Source of the DNA: an uncultured Erwinia sp.
GTDB taxonomy: Bacteria > Pseudomonadota > Gammaproteobacteria > Enterobacterales > Enterobacteriaceae
Length of the DNA: 48,705 nt
Assembly: GCA_946221915.1 (NCBI GenBank)
Contig: CAMIKG010000036.1
Location: forward strand, 1 to 48,705
Direction: 5' to 3'
The notes below the pieces were generated by a model, which was given only the letters and a program-made list of their open reading frames with translations, ran no database searches and was not told where the DNA came from. The position numbers and the translations under genes were made by a program. This document shows positions 1 to 8,106 of this stretch, piece after piece. Position 1 is the stretch's first letter. The number at the start of each line of letters is the position of its first letter.

Positions 1-90
1 ATCCTGACCTTCTCCCGTCATGTGGGGGAAGGGGAAAAACGTGCTCTTCCATCCTGACCTTCCCCCGTCATGCGGGGAAAGGGGAAAACC
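1..90. repeat. Two tandem copies of a short GC-rich palindrome
   Basis: Two direct copies about 50 bp apart start with ATCCTGACCTTC at 1 and 51. Each contains a short imperfect palindrome, CCTTC-CCC-G..TCATG..GGGG-AAGG, at 8-32 and 58-82. Related palindromes occur at 16657, 25182 and 30287, all outside genes. The function is unknown; they may act as transcript ends of an upstream gene outside the window or as a dispersed repeat family. Confidence 0.7.
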
Positions 91-120
91 GCCACATCTC
101 CTCCCTGCGCAGATAAAGCG

Positions 121-248
121 GTCAATTCGCCAAATTGTGATCCTTTTCGCTTTTCACGATCTTGCTATTCGACAAAGCCCCAGGGCACACTCATAGTATA
201 ATGAATAATAAGTCATGAGTGAATAAATATTCAAACGTGGAGATAATA
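121..248 (+). promoter_or_regulatory. Probable promoter region of the sugar operon
   Basis: A perfect TATAAT hexamer lies at 197-202, 46 bp before the start codon of the binding protein. No good -35 hexamer is found 16-18 bp upstream (174-179 reads AAAGCC), which suggests activator-dependent transcription. A TGTGA...TCACG pair at about 136-158 has too long a spacer for a standard CRP site. A small inverted repeat TGAATA-AA-TATTCA lies just before the ribosome binding site GGAG (239-242). The -10 assignment is by eye. Confidence 0.4.
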
Positions 249-1190
249 ATGAAAAGTACCCTGATGAAAGTAACCTTACTCGCCTCGGCAATGATGGTGT
301 CCTCTTCGCTGCTGGCAGCGGATAAGGGCCTGATTGCCATTATCACCCCTTCACACGACAACCCGTTCTTTAAAGCGGAAGCCGAAGGCGCCAAAGCGAA
401 AGCGACGGAGCTGGGCTACACCACGCTGGTGGCTTCCCATGATGATGACGTGAACAAACAGAACCAGCTGATCGAAACGGCGATTGCCCGGAAAGCCAAA
501 GCGATCGTGCTGGATAACGCCGGGGCGGACGCCACGGTAGGACCGGTGCAGAAAGCAAAAGACGCAGGCATTCCCACCTTCCTGATTGACCGTGAAATTA
601 ACAAAACCGGCGTCGCCGTGGCGCAGATTGTCTCCAATAACTATCAGGGTGCGCAGCTGGGCGCGGAGAAGTTCGCCAAACTGCTCAACGGCAAAGGCGA
701 GTATGTCGAACTGCTGGGTAAAGAGTCCGACACCAACGCGGGCGTACGTTCTCAGGGTTACCACGACGTACTGGACGACTACCCCGATCTGAAAATGGTG
801 GCGCAGCAAAGCGCGAACTGGAGCCAGACCGAAGCCTTCAGCCGCATGGAAACCATCCTGCAGAAACATCCCAATATTGTCGGCGTGATTTCCGGTAACG
901 ACACCATGGCGCTGGGCGCGGAAGCGGCGCTGAAAGCCGCCGGCAAAACCAACGTGATTGTGGTCGGCTTTGACGGCAGTGACTACGTGCGCGATTCGAT
1001 TCTGAAGAAAAGCAACATTAAGGCTACCGTGCTGCAGCCGGGCTGGGCGCAGGCGCAAATGGCGATTGAGCAGGCTGACTACTACCTGAAAAACGGCAAA
1101 GCACAGAAAGAAGAGAAACAGCTGATGGACTGCGTGCTGATTGATGACAGCAACGCCAGCAAACTGAGTGTGTTCAACCTGGCTAAATAA
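249..1190 (+). CDS. Periplasmic sugar-binding protein of an ABC importer (RbsB-like)
   Basis: A 313-residue substrate-binding protein of the ribose/galactose type (periplasmic binding protein superfamily I). It captures a sugar in the periplasm and delivers it to the ATPase and permease encoded downstream. Residues 1-24 form a signal peptide: Lys at 2 and 7, a hydrophobic core, and a cleavage site near Ala23/Ala24. The mature protein opens with GLIAIITPSHDNPFF, the usual first strand, and carries the hinge-region block GNDTMALGAEAAL and VVGFDGSDYV near the C-terminus. ATG 249 is preferred over ATG 219 because GGAG lies 6 bp upstream and the signal peptide then begins cleanly. It is the first gene of a seven-gene co-directional operon. 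The family is clear; the sugar is not. The downstream split transketolase makes a pentose, apiose or another ketogenic sugar more likely than glucose or galactose. Confidence 0.92.
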   Translation: MKSTLMKVTLLASAMMVSSSLLAADKGLIAIITPSHDNPFFKAEAEGAKAKATELGYTTLVASHDDDVNKQNQLIETAIARKAKAIVLDNAGADATVGPVQKAKDAGIPTFLIDREINKTGVAVAQIVSNNYQGAQLGAEKFAKLLNGKGEYVELLGKESDTNAGVRSQGYHDVLDDYPDLKMVAQQSANWSQTEAFSRMETILQKHPNIVGVISGNDTMALGAEAALKAAGKTNVIVVGFDGSDYVRDSILKKSNIKATVLQPGWAQAQMAIEQADYYLKNGKAQKEEKQLMDCVLIDDSNASKLSVFNLAK

Positions 1191-1207
1191 GCGCTGAGAG
1201 GCTGATT

Positions 1208-1819
1208 ATGTCGAAGAAACAATGGGGCATGGCGGTGTTGTCCTGTGCCTCTTTGTTGCTGACGGCTTGTACCGTGGTGGATCTGGATGCGAATGGTAAA
1301 CCGATCATTCCGCCCGATCCCCACGCCAAAGCCAGCTACAGCAATCAAACGCCGCAACAGGTCGTGCAGGAAAACTGGGACAGCAAAGTGCTGGCGACCG
1401 CGAACAGCCACGCGCTGGACTGGGCCACGGCACAGGAAAAGAGCCGCACGGTCAAAGAGGGCAGCAGTGAAAGTGTGTTTGTCAAAGCCAGCGGCCAGGT
1501 GACGGCGTTCAACAACAGCAATGAACGTGAACGCACGCTGGAGATGACGATTAACGGCGCGCCGGTCACGGTACAGCTTGGCCCGGTGATCCGCAGTAAC
1601 GTCATTCGCGATGCCGCCGGTTTTAACTTTGAAGATTTTACCAACCAGGTGCAATTTGCCCAGCTGACCAAAGCCCTGAACCGCCATGCAGTGCAACAGT
1701 TACCGGCGGTGGACGCCAGCTGGAACGGCAAGAAAGTCGACGTGGTGCTGGCCGTGGTGCTGAAACATAACGGGATTGATGACGTTGTGGCGCTGACGCT
1801 GAAACCGGAGGCGCCATGA
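1208..1819 (+). CDS. DUF2291-type lipoprotein of sugar transport operon
   Basis: A 203-residue predicted lipoprotein. The N-terminus has Lys3-Lys4, a hydrophobic stretch and a lipobox LTAC, so the mature protein would be anchored through the Cys near residue 21. Proteins of this size and form (DUF2291) are repeatedly found between binding protein and ATPase genes in RbsA/RbsC-type sugar operons; their molecular role is not established. Here the gene lies 17 bp after the binding protein gene and overlaps the ATPase start by four bases (ATGA at 1816-1819), so the products are translationally coupled. A role as an accessory factor in transport is inferred from position. No enzymatic motif was seen. 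The family assignment is from overall form and context and is likely but not certain. Confidence 0.8.
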   Translation: MSKKQWGMAVLSCASLLLTACTVVDLDANGKPIIPPDPHAKASYSNQTPQQVVQENWDSKVLATANSHALDWATAQEKSRTVKEGSSESVFVKASGQVTAFNNSNERERTLEMTINGAPVTVQLGPVIRSNVIRDAAGFNFEDFTNQVQFAQLTKALNRHAVQQLPAVDASWNGKKVDVVLAVVLKHNGIDDVVALTLKPEAP

Positions 1820-3351
1820 GTCAACATGACGACGGTCAGCAGCAAGATCTGATTCTGGAAACGCGCGGCGTGTCGATGCTATTCCCCGGCACGCTGGCGC
1901 TGGATCGTATCGATTATCACGTTCATCGCGGCAAAGTGAATGTGATTATCGGCGAGAACGGCGCGGGCAAATCGACGCTGATGAAAATCCTCGCGGGCGT
2001 GCAGCAGCCAAGCAGCGGTGAGATCTGGCTGAACGGCAAACAGGTGCATCTGCATAACACCCGCGAAGCGGCGCGCCACGGTATTGGCATGGTGCACCAG
2101 GAGCTGAACCTGTTTGAAAACCTCAGCGTGGCGGAGAACATTTTCCTTGGCCGGGAAATCCAGCGCGGCCTGATGCCTATCGACCAGGCGGCGCAGGAGA
2201 AACGCACGGCGGAACTGCTGCAGCGTCTCGACCAGCCGATTTCGCCGCGTGAGCGGGTAGAGAACCTGAAAGTGGGGCAGCAGCAACTGGTGGAGATTGC
2301 CAAGGCGCTGGCGGAAGACGCGGATATTCTGATCCTCGACGAACCGACCTCGGCGCTGAGTAAAACCGAAGTGGCGATTCTGTTTCGCGTGATCCGCGAC
2401 CTGACGCGCCAGGGTGTCACCATTATCTATATCTCGCACCGGCTCGAAGAGCTGATGACCATCGGCGATATGATCACCATCCTGCGCGACGGCAAATTCC
2501 AGGCAGAAGCGCGCGTGGATGAGATCGATGTGCCGTGGATCGTGCGCGAAATGCTTGGCAGTGAGCCGGTCAACAACTTCCTCCATCCCGGGCGTACCTT
2601 TGGTGCGCCGGTGCTGGAAGCGGAGCATATCACCTGCGTCAATGCCGCAGGCAACACACTGGTGGACGACGTGTCATTTAACGTGCGCGCCGGGGAGATT
2701 GTTGGTATTTACGGCCTGATGGGCGCCGGACGCACCGAGCTGTTTGAGTGTCTGCTTGGCACTCAGCAGAACTATCTCGGCAAGCTGTGGCTCGACAGCA
2801 AACCGGTGGCGGCGCGGCTGTCGACCGCAGATCGCATTCGTATGGGGATGAGTCTGGTACCGGAAGATCGCAAACGCACTGGTATTTTCCCGGTGTCATC
2901 GGTGGCCAGCAACCTGACCATCGCCAGCCTGTGGCGGCGCCTCTCCTGGCGTTTTGCCATCGCCGAGCGCGATGAGCAGGCAGTGGTCGCCAGCACCATC
3001 GGTAATCTGTCGATCAAGGTATCGTCGCCGGATGTGGCGATTCAGGCGCTGAGCGGCGGCAACCAGCAGAAAGTGGTGATTGGCCGTTCGCTGCTGACCA
3101 ACCCGAAACTGCTGGTGCTGGATGAGCCGAGCCGCGGTATTGACGTCGGCGCGAAAGCGGATGTGTTCCGCATGATGGTTGAGCTGTCGGAGCAGGGGAT
3201 TGCCGTGATCTTCTCCACCTCCGATTTGAAAGAAATTATGGCGGTTTCCGACCGTATCCTGGTGATGTCGGGTGGCAAACTTACCGCTGATATTCCGCGC
3301 GCCAGCGCTGAAGAATCAGCACTGGTGAAAGCGAGCGCTCAGGGGTTCTGA
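1816..3351 (+). CDS. Sugar ABC transporter ATP-binding protein, two NBDs (RbsA-like)
   Basis: A 511-residue cytoplasmic ATPase with two fused nucleotide-binding domains, as in RbsA, MglA and XylG. Domain 1 has Walker A GENGAGKST (46-54), Walker B with DILILDEPTSAL (about 173-184) and an H-loop ISHR. Domain 2 has a degenerate Walker A, GLMGAGRTE (about 299-307), a canonical LSGGNQQK signature (412-419) and DEPSRGID (436-443). A degenerate second P-loop is normal in this subfamily. It energises uptake of the sugar captured by the binding protein at 249. It overlaps the lipoprotein gene by four bases and is followed two bases after its stop by the permease, so the three are one transcript. Length and domain order match the family. 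The substrate cannot be read from the ATPase. Confidence 0.95.
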   Translation: MSQHDDGQQQDLILETRGVSMLFPGTLALDRIDYHVHRGKVNVIIGENGAGKSTLMKILAGVQQPSSGEIWLNGKQVHLHNTREAARHGIGMVHQELNLFENLSVAENIFLGREIQRGLMPIDQAAQEKRTAELLQRLDQPISPRERVENLKVGQQQLVEIAKALAEDADILILDEPTSALSKTEVAILFRVIRDLTRQGVTIIYISHRLEELMTIGDMITILRDGKFQAEARVDEIDVPWIVREMLGSEPVNNFLHPGRTFGAPVLEAEHITCVNAAGNTLVDDVSFNVRAGEIVGIYGLMGAGRTELFECLLGTQQNYLGKLWLDSKPVAARLSTADRIRMGMSLVPEDRKRTGIFPVSSVASNLTIASLWRRLSWRFAIAERDEQAVVASTIGNLSIKVSSPDVAIQALSGGNQQKVVIGRSLLTNPKLLVLDEPSRGIDVGAKADVFRMMVELSEQGIAVIFSTSDLKEIMAVSDRILVMSGGKLTADIPRASAEESALVKASAQGF

Positions 3352-3353
3352 TA

Positions 3354-4457
3354 ATGAAAATGACACAGGGCACGGCTCTGACCACACAACCGGCGAAAGC
3401 GTTTAACTCGCGCGAAGGCCTGATTTTACTGCTGTTAAAACTGCGTACCTTTATTGCGCTGTTTCTGATTGTCGGCTTTTTCTCGATTACCGTGCCGGAC
3501 TTTCTCGCCGTCGGCAGCATGGTGATCATGATTAAGCATATTGCCATCAACGCCTTCCTGGCGCTGGGCATCACCTTTGTGATTATTACTGCCGGTATCG
3601 ACCTGTCGATTGGCGCCACGCTGGGGCTGTGCGGCATGGTGGCGGGCTGGCTGATCACCAAAGGGATTGTGCTGCCGATGTTTGGCATCGCCATCTTCCC
3701 CAGCGTCTGGGTCGTTATTCCGCTGGTACTTTTGATTGGCGCGCTGATCGGCGCCGGTAATGGCTGGATTATCACCCGTTATAACGTCGCGCCGTTTATC
3801 TGCACGCTGGGCACCATGTATATCCTGCGCGGCGCGGCGATGCTGACATCGGGCGGCGAAACCTTCCCCGGGCTGGCGGGCAATCCGCAGCTGGGCAATA
3901 CCGGTTTTGACGCACTGGGCGCGGGGAATTTCCTCGGCCTGCCTTATGCCATCTGGATGATGATCGTGCTGGCGCTGGTGATTGGTTATATCGCCAAACG
4001 GCTGCCGTTTGGTCGCCAGGTGTACGCCATCGGCGATAACGAACGCGCGGCGGAGCTTTCCGGCGTGCGGGTGAAGCAGGTCAAGGTGCTGGTGTATACC
4101 CTGTCAGGCTTCTGTGCAGCGATTGCCGGTCTGGTGGTGTCATCACAGCTGGTCGCCAGCCATCCGGCGAACGGCACGGCATTTGAGATGAACGCCATTG
4201 CGGCGGTGGTACTCGGCGGCACCTCGCTGGCCGGTGGACGCGGCACCATTATCGGTACGCTGATTGGCGCGTTTGTGATCGGTTTTCTTGCTGACGGGCT
4301 GATTATGATGGGCGTCAGTGAATTCTGGCAGATGGTGATTAAAGGCATTGTGATTATTGTGGCGGTGATTATCGACCAGATGCAAAACCGCATGCAGCAG
4401 AAAGCGGCGGTGGTGGCGCAGAAGGCGGTGATACAGCAGGGCGAAGCGAGTCAGTAG
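3354..4457 (+). CDS. Sugar ABC transporter permease (RbsC-like)
   Basis: A 367-residue inner-membrane permease of the RbsC/AraH/XylH family, with about eight to ten hydrophobic segments. A roughly 30-residue cytoplasmic N-terminal stretch precedes the first membrane segment (LLKLRTFIALFLIVGFFSIT). The block ITAGIDLSIGATLGL is the usual family signature after the second membrane segment. The loop AIGDNERAAELSGVRVK is the coupling region that contacts the ATPase. ATG 3354 is used; ATG 3360 in the same frame is possible. Only two bases separate it from the ATPase stop. An 86-bp gap follows before the transketolase genes, with no clear terminator, so the metabolic genes are probably co-transcribed. 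Confidence 0.95.
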   Translation: MKMTQGTALTTQPAKAFNSREGLILLLLKLRTFIALFLIVGFFSITVPDFLAVGSMVIMIKHIAINAFLALGITFVIITAGIDLSIGATLGLCGMVAGWLITKGIVLPMFGIAIFPSVWVVIPLVLLIGALIGAGNGWIITRYNVAPFICTLGTMYILRGAAMLTSGGETFPGLAGNPQLGNTGFDALGAGNFLGLPYAIWMMIVLALVIGYIAKRLPFGRQVYAIGDNERAAELSGVRVKQVKVLVYTLSGFCAAIAGLVVSSQLVASHPANGTAFEMNAIAAVVLGGTSLAGGRGTIIGTLIGAFVIGFLADGLIMMGVSEFWQMVIKGIVIIVAVIIDQMQNRMQQKAAVVAQKAVIQQGEASQ

Positions 4458-4543
4458 TTTGAAGCTGCGCTGAATCGTTATCCATTTTTTTTACCCATCA
4501 TGAATATATATTCGTGATTGATTTTAAATGCAAAGAGGTTGCT

Positions 4544-5374
4544 ATGAATCCGTTCAAACTCTCGGTGGAACAGCTGGAAAAAAAAGCGCGGGCAGTGCGT
4601 CGGCGGATTATCACGCTGAATGCCAACAGCCCGGCGGGCGGCCATACCGGAGCCGATCTGTCGCAGGTGGAGATCCTGACGGCGCTCTATTTCCGCATTC
4701 TGGACTGCGCGCCGGATCGCACCACGGACGACACGCGCGATATCTATATCCAGTCCAAAGGCCACGCGGTGGGCGGCTATTACTGCGTACTGGCGGAAGC
4801 CGGTTATTTCCCGGTGGAGTGGCTGCCCACTTACCAGCATGCGGATTCGCATCTGCCGGGGCATCCGGTGAAGCATAAAACGCCGGGTATTGAGCTGAAT
4901 ACCGGCGCGCTGGGGCACGGCCTGCCGGTAGCGGTGGGGATTGCGCTGGCGGCGAAAAAGGACAACAGCAAACGCCGGGTGTTTGTCGTCACCGGCGATG
5001 GCGAGCTGGCGGAAGGCAGCAACTGGGAAGCGGCGTTAGTGGCGGCGCACTATGGCCTCGACAACCTGACCATTATTAACGACAAGAACAAGCTGCAGCT
5101 GGCGGGCTCCACCCGCGACATCATGAATACCGATCCGCTGGCGGAGAAATGGCTGGCCTTTGGTATGAACGTTACCGAATGCGCCGGTAACGATATGCGT
5201 TCGGTGGTGGAGACGCTGGAAAACCTGCCCGCTAACGGCAAACCCAATGTGGTGATCGCCAATACCGAGAAAGGTTTTGGCATCTCCTTTATTCAGAGTA
5301 AGCCCGAGTGGCATCACCGGGTGCCGAAAGGCGACGAAATTGAGCAGGCGATGGAGGAGTTGAAAGATGAGTAA
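4544..5374 (+). CDS. Transketolase, N-terminal (TPP-binding) subunit
   Basis: A 276-residue protein covering the N-terminal, pyrophosphate-binding half of transketolase. Seen in sequence: SPAGGHTGADLSQVEIL near the start, SKGHAVGGYY, the conserved NTGALGHGLPVAVGIAL, and the thiamine-diphosphate/metal motif GDGELAEGSNWEA ending in INDKN. With the next gene it should form a two-subunit enzyme that transfers a two-carbon ketol unit from a ketose phosphate to an aldose phosphate. ATG 4544 is chosen because AAAGAGG (4532-4538) is correctly spaced; the longer GTG start at 4514 has no such site. Split transketolases linked to an RbsABC-type importer and an FGGY kinase are described for apulose 4-phosphate cleavage (AptA/AptB) in D-apiose use. 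That substrate is a hypothesis here. Confidence 0.92.
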   Translation: MNPFKLSVEQLEKKARAVRRRIITLNANSPAGGHTGADLSQVEILTALYFRILDCAPDRTTDDTRDIYIQSKGHAVGGYYCVLAEAGYFPVEWLPTYQHADSHLPGHPVKHKTPGIELNTGALGHGLPVAVGIALAAKKDNSKRRVFVVTGDGELAEGSNWEAALVAAHYGLDNLTIINDKNKLQLAGSTRDIMNTDPLAEKWLAFGMNVTECAGNDMRSVVETLENLPANGKPNVVIANTEKGFGISFIQSKPEWHHRVPKGDEIEQAMEELKDE

Positions 5375-6311
5375 TTCAGCACATTTGGCCGAAGTGATGG
5401 TGCAGGCGTTTATCGATGCGGTGGAACGCGGTGTCGATTTGGTGCCGGTGGTGGCCGACTCCACCTCTACTGCGAAAATTTCGCCGTTTGTTAAGCAGTT
5501 CCCCGGGCGTCTGGTGAATGTTGGCATCGCTGAACAGACACTGGTCGGCACCGCCGCCGGTCTGGCGATTGGCGGCAAAGTGGCAGTGACCTGTAACGCG
5601 GCGCCGTTCCTGATTTCGCGTGCCAACGAGCAGGTGAAAGTGGATATCTGCTACAACAACACCAACGTTAAGCTGTTTGGCCTCAATGCAGGCGCCAGCT
5701 ACGGTCCGCTGGCGAGTACCCACCACAGTATTGACGACATCGCGGTGATGCGCGGTTTCGGCAATATCGAAATCTATGCGCCGTCCTGCCCGGTCGAGTG
5801 CCGGCAGATTATCGACTATGCGCTGGCGCATGTTGGGCCGGTGTATATCCGCCTTGACGGTAAAGCGCTGCCGCAGCTGCACGATGACAGCTACCAGTTT
5901 GTGCCAGGCAAAATCGATGTGCTGCGCGAGGGTAAAGAGATCGCGCTGGTGGCGATGGGGTCCACGGTGCATGAAATTGTCGACGCCGCCGAACAGCTGG
6001 CGCAGCGCGGTATTTCAGCCGCTGTGATCAGCATCGCATCGATTCGCCCTTGTGATACCCAGGCGCTGGGGAAACTGTTACATCAGTATGCCAGCGTGAT
6101 CACCGTTGAAGAACATAACATCAATGGCGGTGTCGGCAGTCTGGTGGCGGAAGTGCTGGCAGAGGGCGGTTACGGCGTGAAGCTGCGCCGGCTGGGCATT
6201 CCTGATGGTGAATACGCCATTGCGGGCGACCGCGCGTCAACCCGCGCGCGTCACAGTATTGATGCAGCCGGAGTGGTAAATAACGCTGTGCAGCTGTGCC
6301 AGGGAGAGTAA
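5367..6311 (+). CDS. Transketolase, C-terminal (pyrimidine-binding) subunit
   Basis: A 314-residue partner of the preceding gene, covering the pyrimidine-binding and C-terminal domains of transketolase. It contains VNVGIAEQTLVGTAAGLA, where the Glu of GIAEQ is the residue that activates the thiamine cofactor in this superfamily, and later SIRPCDTQAL and EEHNINGGVGSLVAEVL, typical of the C-terminal domain of transketolase/DXS-like enzymes. Its ATG lies inside the end of the upstream subunit gene (8-base overlap), which suggests coupled, equimolar synthesis. The kinase ribosome binding site (AGGGAG, 6301-6306) is embedded in its last codons. The fold is certain from motifs. The true donor and acceptor are unknown; xylulose-5-phosphate-like, apulose-4-phosphate or other ketose phosphates are all possible. 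Confidence 0.92.
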   Translation: MSNSAHLAEVMVQAFIDAVERGVDLVPVVADSTSTAKISPFVKQFPGRLVNVGIAEQTLVGTAAGLAIGGKVAVTCNAAPFLISRANEQVKVDICYNNTNVKLFGLNAGASYGPLASTHHSIDDIAVMRGFGNIEIYAPSCPVECRQIIDYALAHVGPVYIRLDGKALPQLHDDSYQFVPGKIDVLREGKEIALVAMGSTVHEIVDAAEQLAQRGISAAVISIASIRPCDTQALGKLLHQYASVITVEEHNINGGVGSLVAEVLAEGGYGVKLRRLGIPDGEYAIAGDRASTRARHSIDAAGVVNNAVQLCQGE

Positions 6312-6313
6312 CT

Positions 6314-7801
6314 ATGTCAGGCCCGCTTATTTTGGCTATCGATGAAGGCACCACCAATGCGAAGGCGATTGCGGTCGATCGCGCCGGGCAGGTGGTGGCG
6401 CGCGCCAGTCAGCCGCTGCAGATTTTCCATCCGCAGCCGGGTCTGGCGGAGCAGAACCCGCTGGCTATCTGGCAGGCGGTGCGCCAGGCGATCGCCGATT
6501 GTCTGGCAAGCTGCGCTGGCGCGACGGTGGCGGCGGTCGCCATCAGCAACCAGCGCGAATCGATTATGATCTGGCAGCGCAGCGACGGCCAGCCGCTGAC
6601 GCCGCTGGTCAGCTGGCAGGATCGCCGCTCAGAAAAGCTTTGCGGCGAACTGCAACACAGCGGCCATCAGCCGCTGATCGCCTCGCTCACCGGGCTGGCG
6701 GTCGACCCGATGTTCCCGGCGGCAAAAGTGACCGGTATGCTGGCGGCGATCCCGGACGGCTATCAGCGTGCCGCGGCGGGTGAGCTGTGTATTGGCACCG
6801 TCGACAGCTGGCTGTGCTGGCAGCTGACAGCAGGCCAGCAGTTTGTTACCGACTACGCTAACGCAGCGCGCACCCAGCTGTTTAATATTCACGAGGCGCA
6901 GTGGGATGATCGCCTGCTGACGCTGTTTCAGGTGCCACGCCAGGCGCTGCCGCAAGTACAGCCTTCCGCGGCGCAGCATGGTGAGGTGCAGCTGCAGGAT
7001 ATCGCCGGACTGCCTGCCGGTACGCCGATTCTGGCGCTGATTGGTGATTCTCATGCGGCGCTGTATGCCCAGCGCGCCAGCGGCAGTGAGGTTATTAAAG
7101 CCACCTATGGCACGGGCTCATCGCTGATGATGTCACTGCCGGAAGCAGTAATGAGCGAGCTCGGTCTCAGCACCACGCTGGCCTGGCACGATGGCGAACT
7201 GCGTTACGCCTTTGAAGGCAACATCACCCACACCGGTTCCGGCGCGGCGTGGCTGTCGCGTATGTTAGGTGTCAACGATCCACGCCGGTTAACCGAGATG
7301 GCGCAAGGTACTGAGGATAACCAGGGGATCTACTTTGTCCCGGCGTTGTCCGGGCTGGGCGCGCCATGGTGGGATTTGCAGGCGCGCGGATTAATCTGCG
7401 GCCTGACTGATGCGGCAACGCCCGAAGTGCTGGCGCGCGTGGCGCTGGAGTCGGTGGCGTTCCAGATTGCCGATGTGTTCTTCGCTATGGAGCAGTCGGG
7501 CGGGCAGCGGCTGGCGCAGCTGTGTGTTGACGGCAGCGCCACCGATAATCCATGGCTGATGCAGTTCCAGGCGGATCTGCTGCAGCGCCCGCTAATCAAA
7601 GCGCCCACGCCAGAAGTTTCTGCGCTGGGGGCGCTGGTGCTGGCCGGGCGTCAGCTTGGCTGGTGGCAGGAAAGCCATGAATTGAGCGCGCTGCGTGGCG
7701 GGGTGACGATTTATCCGCGTGAAGATCAGGCCCAGGCGATGCAGGAGAACTATCACGGCTGGCAGGCGGCAGTGGCGCGCTGTCGCTATCAGCCTGGCTA
7801 A
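6314..7801 (+). CDS. FGGY-family carbohydrate kinase
   Basis: A 495-residue sugar or polyol kinase of the FGGY family (glycerol kinase, xylulokinase, apulose kinase). It begins with the first phosphate-binding loop, LAIDEGTTNAKAI. The probable catalytic Asp is residue 245 in GDSHAALYAQ, which aligns with Asp245 of glycerol kinase. The adenosine-side motifs are YGTGSSLMM, GSGAAWLSRMLG and SALGALVLAG. ATG 6314 is preferred over the in-frame ATG 6296 because AGGGAG sits 7 bp upstream and the phosphate loop then begins at residue 7, as is usual. It is the last gene of the operon and would phosphorylate the ketose before transketolase cleavage. The motifs look closer to glycerol kinase than to XylB, which fits unusual-sugar kinases. 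Substrate assignment is not possible from the sequence alone. Confidence 0.93.
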   Translation: MSGPLILAIDEGTTNAKAIAVDRAGQVVARASQPLQIFHPQPGLAEQNPLAIWQAVRQAIADCLASCAGATVAAVAISNQRESIMIWQRSDGQPLTPLVSWQDRRSEKLCGELQHSGHQPLIASLTGLAVDPMFPAAKVTGMLAAIPDGYQRAAAGELCIGTVDSWLCWQLTAGQQFVTDYANAARTQLFNIHEAQWDDRLLTLFQVPRQALPQVQPSAAQHGEVQLQDIAGLPAGTPILALIGDSHAALYAQRASGSEVIKATYGTGSSLMMSLPEAVMSELGLSTTLAWHDGELRYAFEGNITHTGSGAAWLSRMLGVNDPRRLTEMAQGTEDNQGIYFVPALSGLGAPWWDLQARGLICGLTDAATPEVLARVALESVAFQIADVFFAMEQSGGQRLAQLCVDGSATDNPWLMQFQADLLQRPLIKAPTPEVSALGALVLAGRQLGWWQESHELSALRGGVTIYPREDQAQAMQENYHGWQAAVARCRYQPG

Positions 7802-7870
7802 TGTGTTCTTGCCCTGCCAGCTAACTGCTCCACCCCCTGCCACATCGTCAAGCGAAACGGCGCGCTGACC

Positions 7871-7915
7871 AGCCCCACGAAAAAATGTGGGGCTTGTCGT
7901 TTATTGTGTTTTTTC
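7871..7915 (+). terminator. Terminator after the sugar operon
   Basis: Perfect 8-bp inverted arms AGCCCCAC (7871-7878) and GTGGGGCT (7887-7894) enclose an A-rich loop and are followed by a T-rich stretch (TGTCGTTTATTGTG, then six T). It lies 70 bp after the kinase stop and separates the operon from the accessory block. Confidence 0.8.
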
Positions 7916-8106
7916 TGATTGCTCATTTTGAGACTCGGGTGTATTTCGGAGATTAACAGAGGCCAGCGCCAGCAACGACAGGCATCGCTCATACCGGGAT
8001 TATTCACGCTTTATTATGCAGGAGGCATCCGCCAGGAACTGCAGGTAAGTTGCGCCTCATCGGCAATTAGGGCCAGTGTAATTAAATACTGCCGAGAGGT
8101 GATTAA

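Noticed and set aside
136..158. CRP site upstream of the sugar operon
   Set aside because: TGTGA and TCACG are separated by far more than the 6 bp required.
351..1058. 235-codon frame antisense to the sugar-binding protein
   Set aside because: Shadow frame inside a clear gene.
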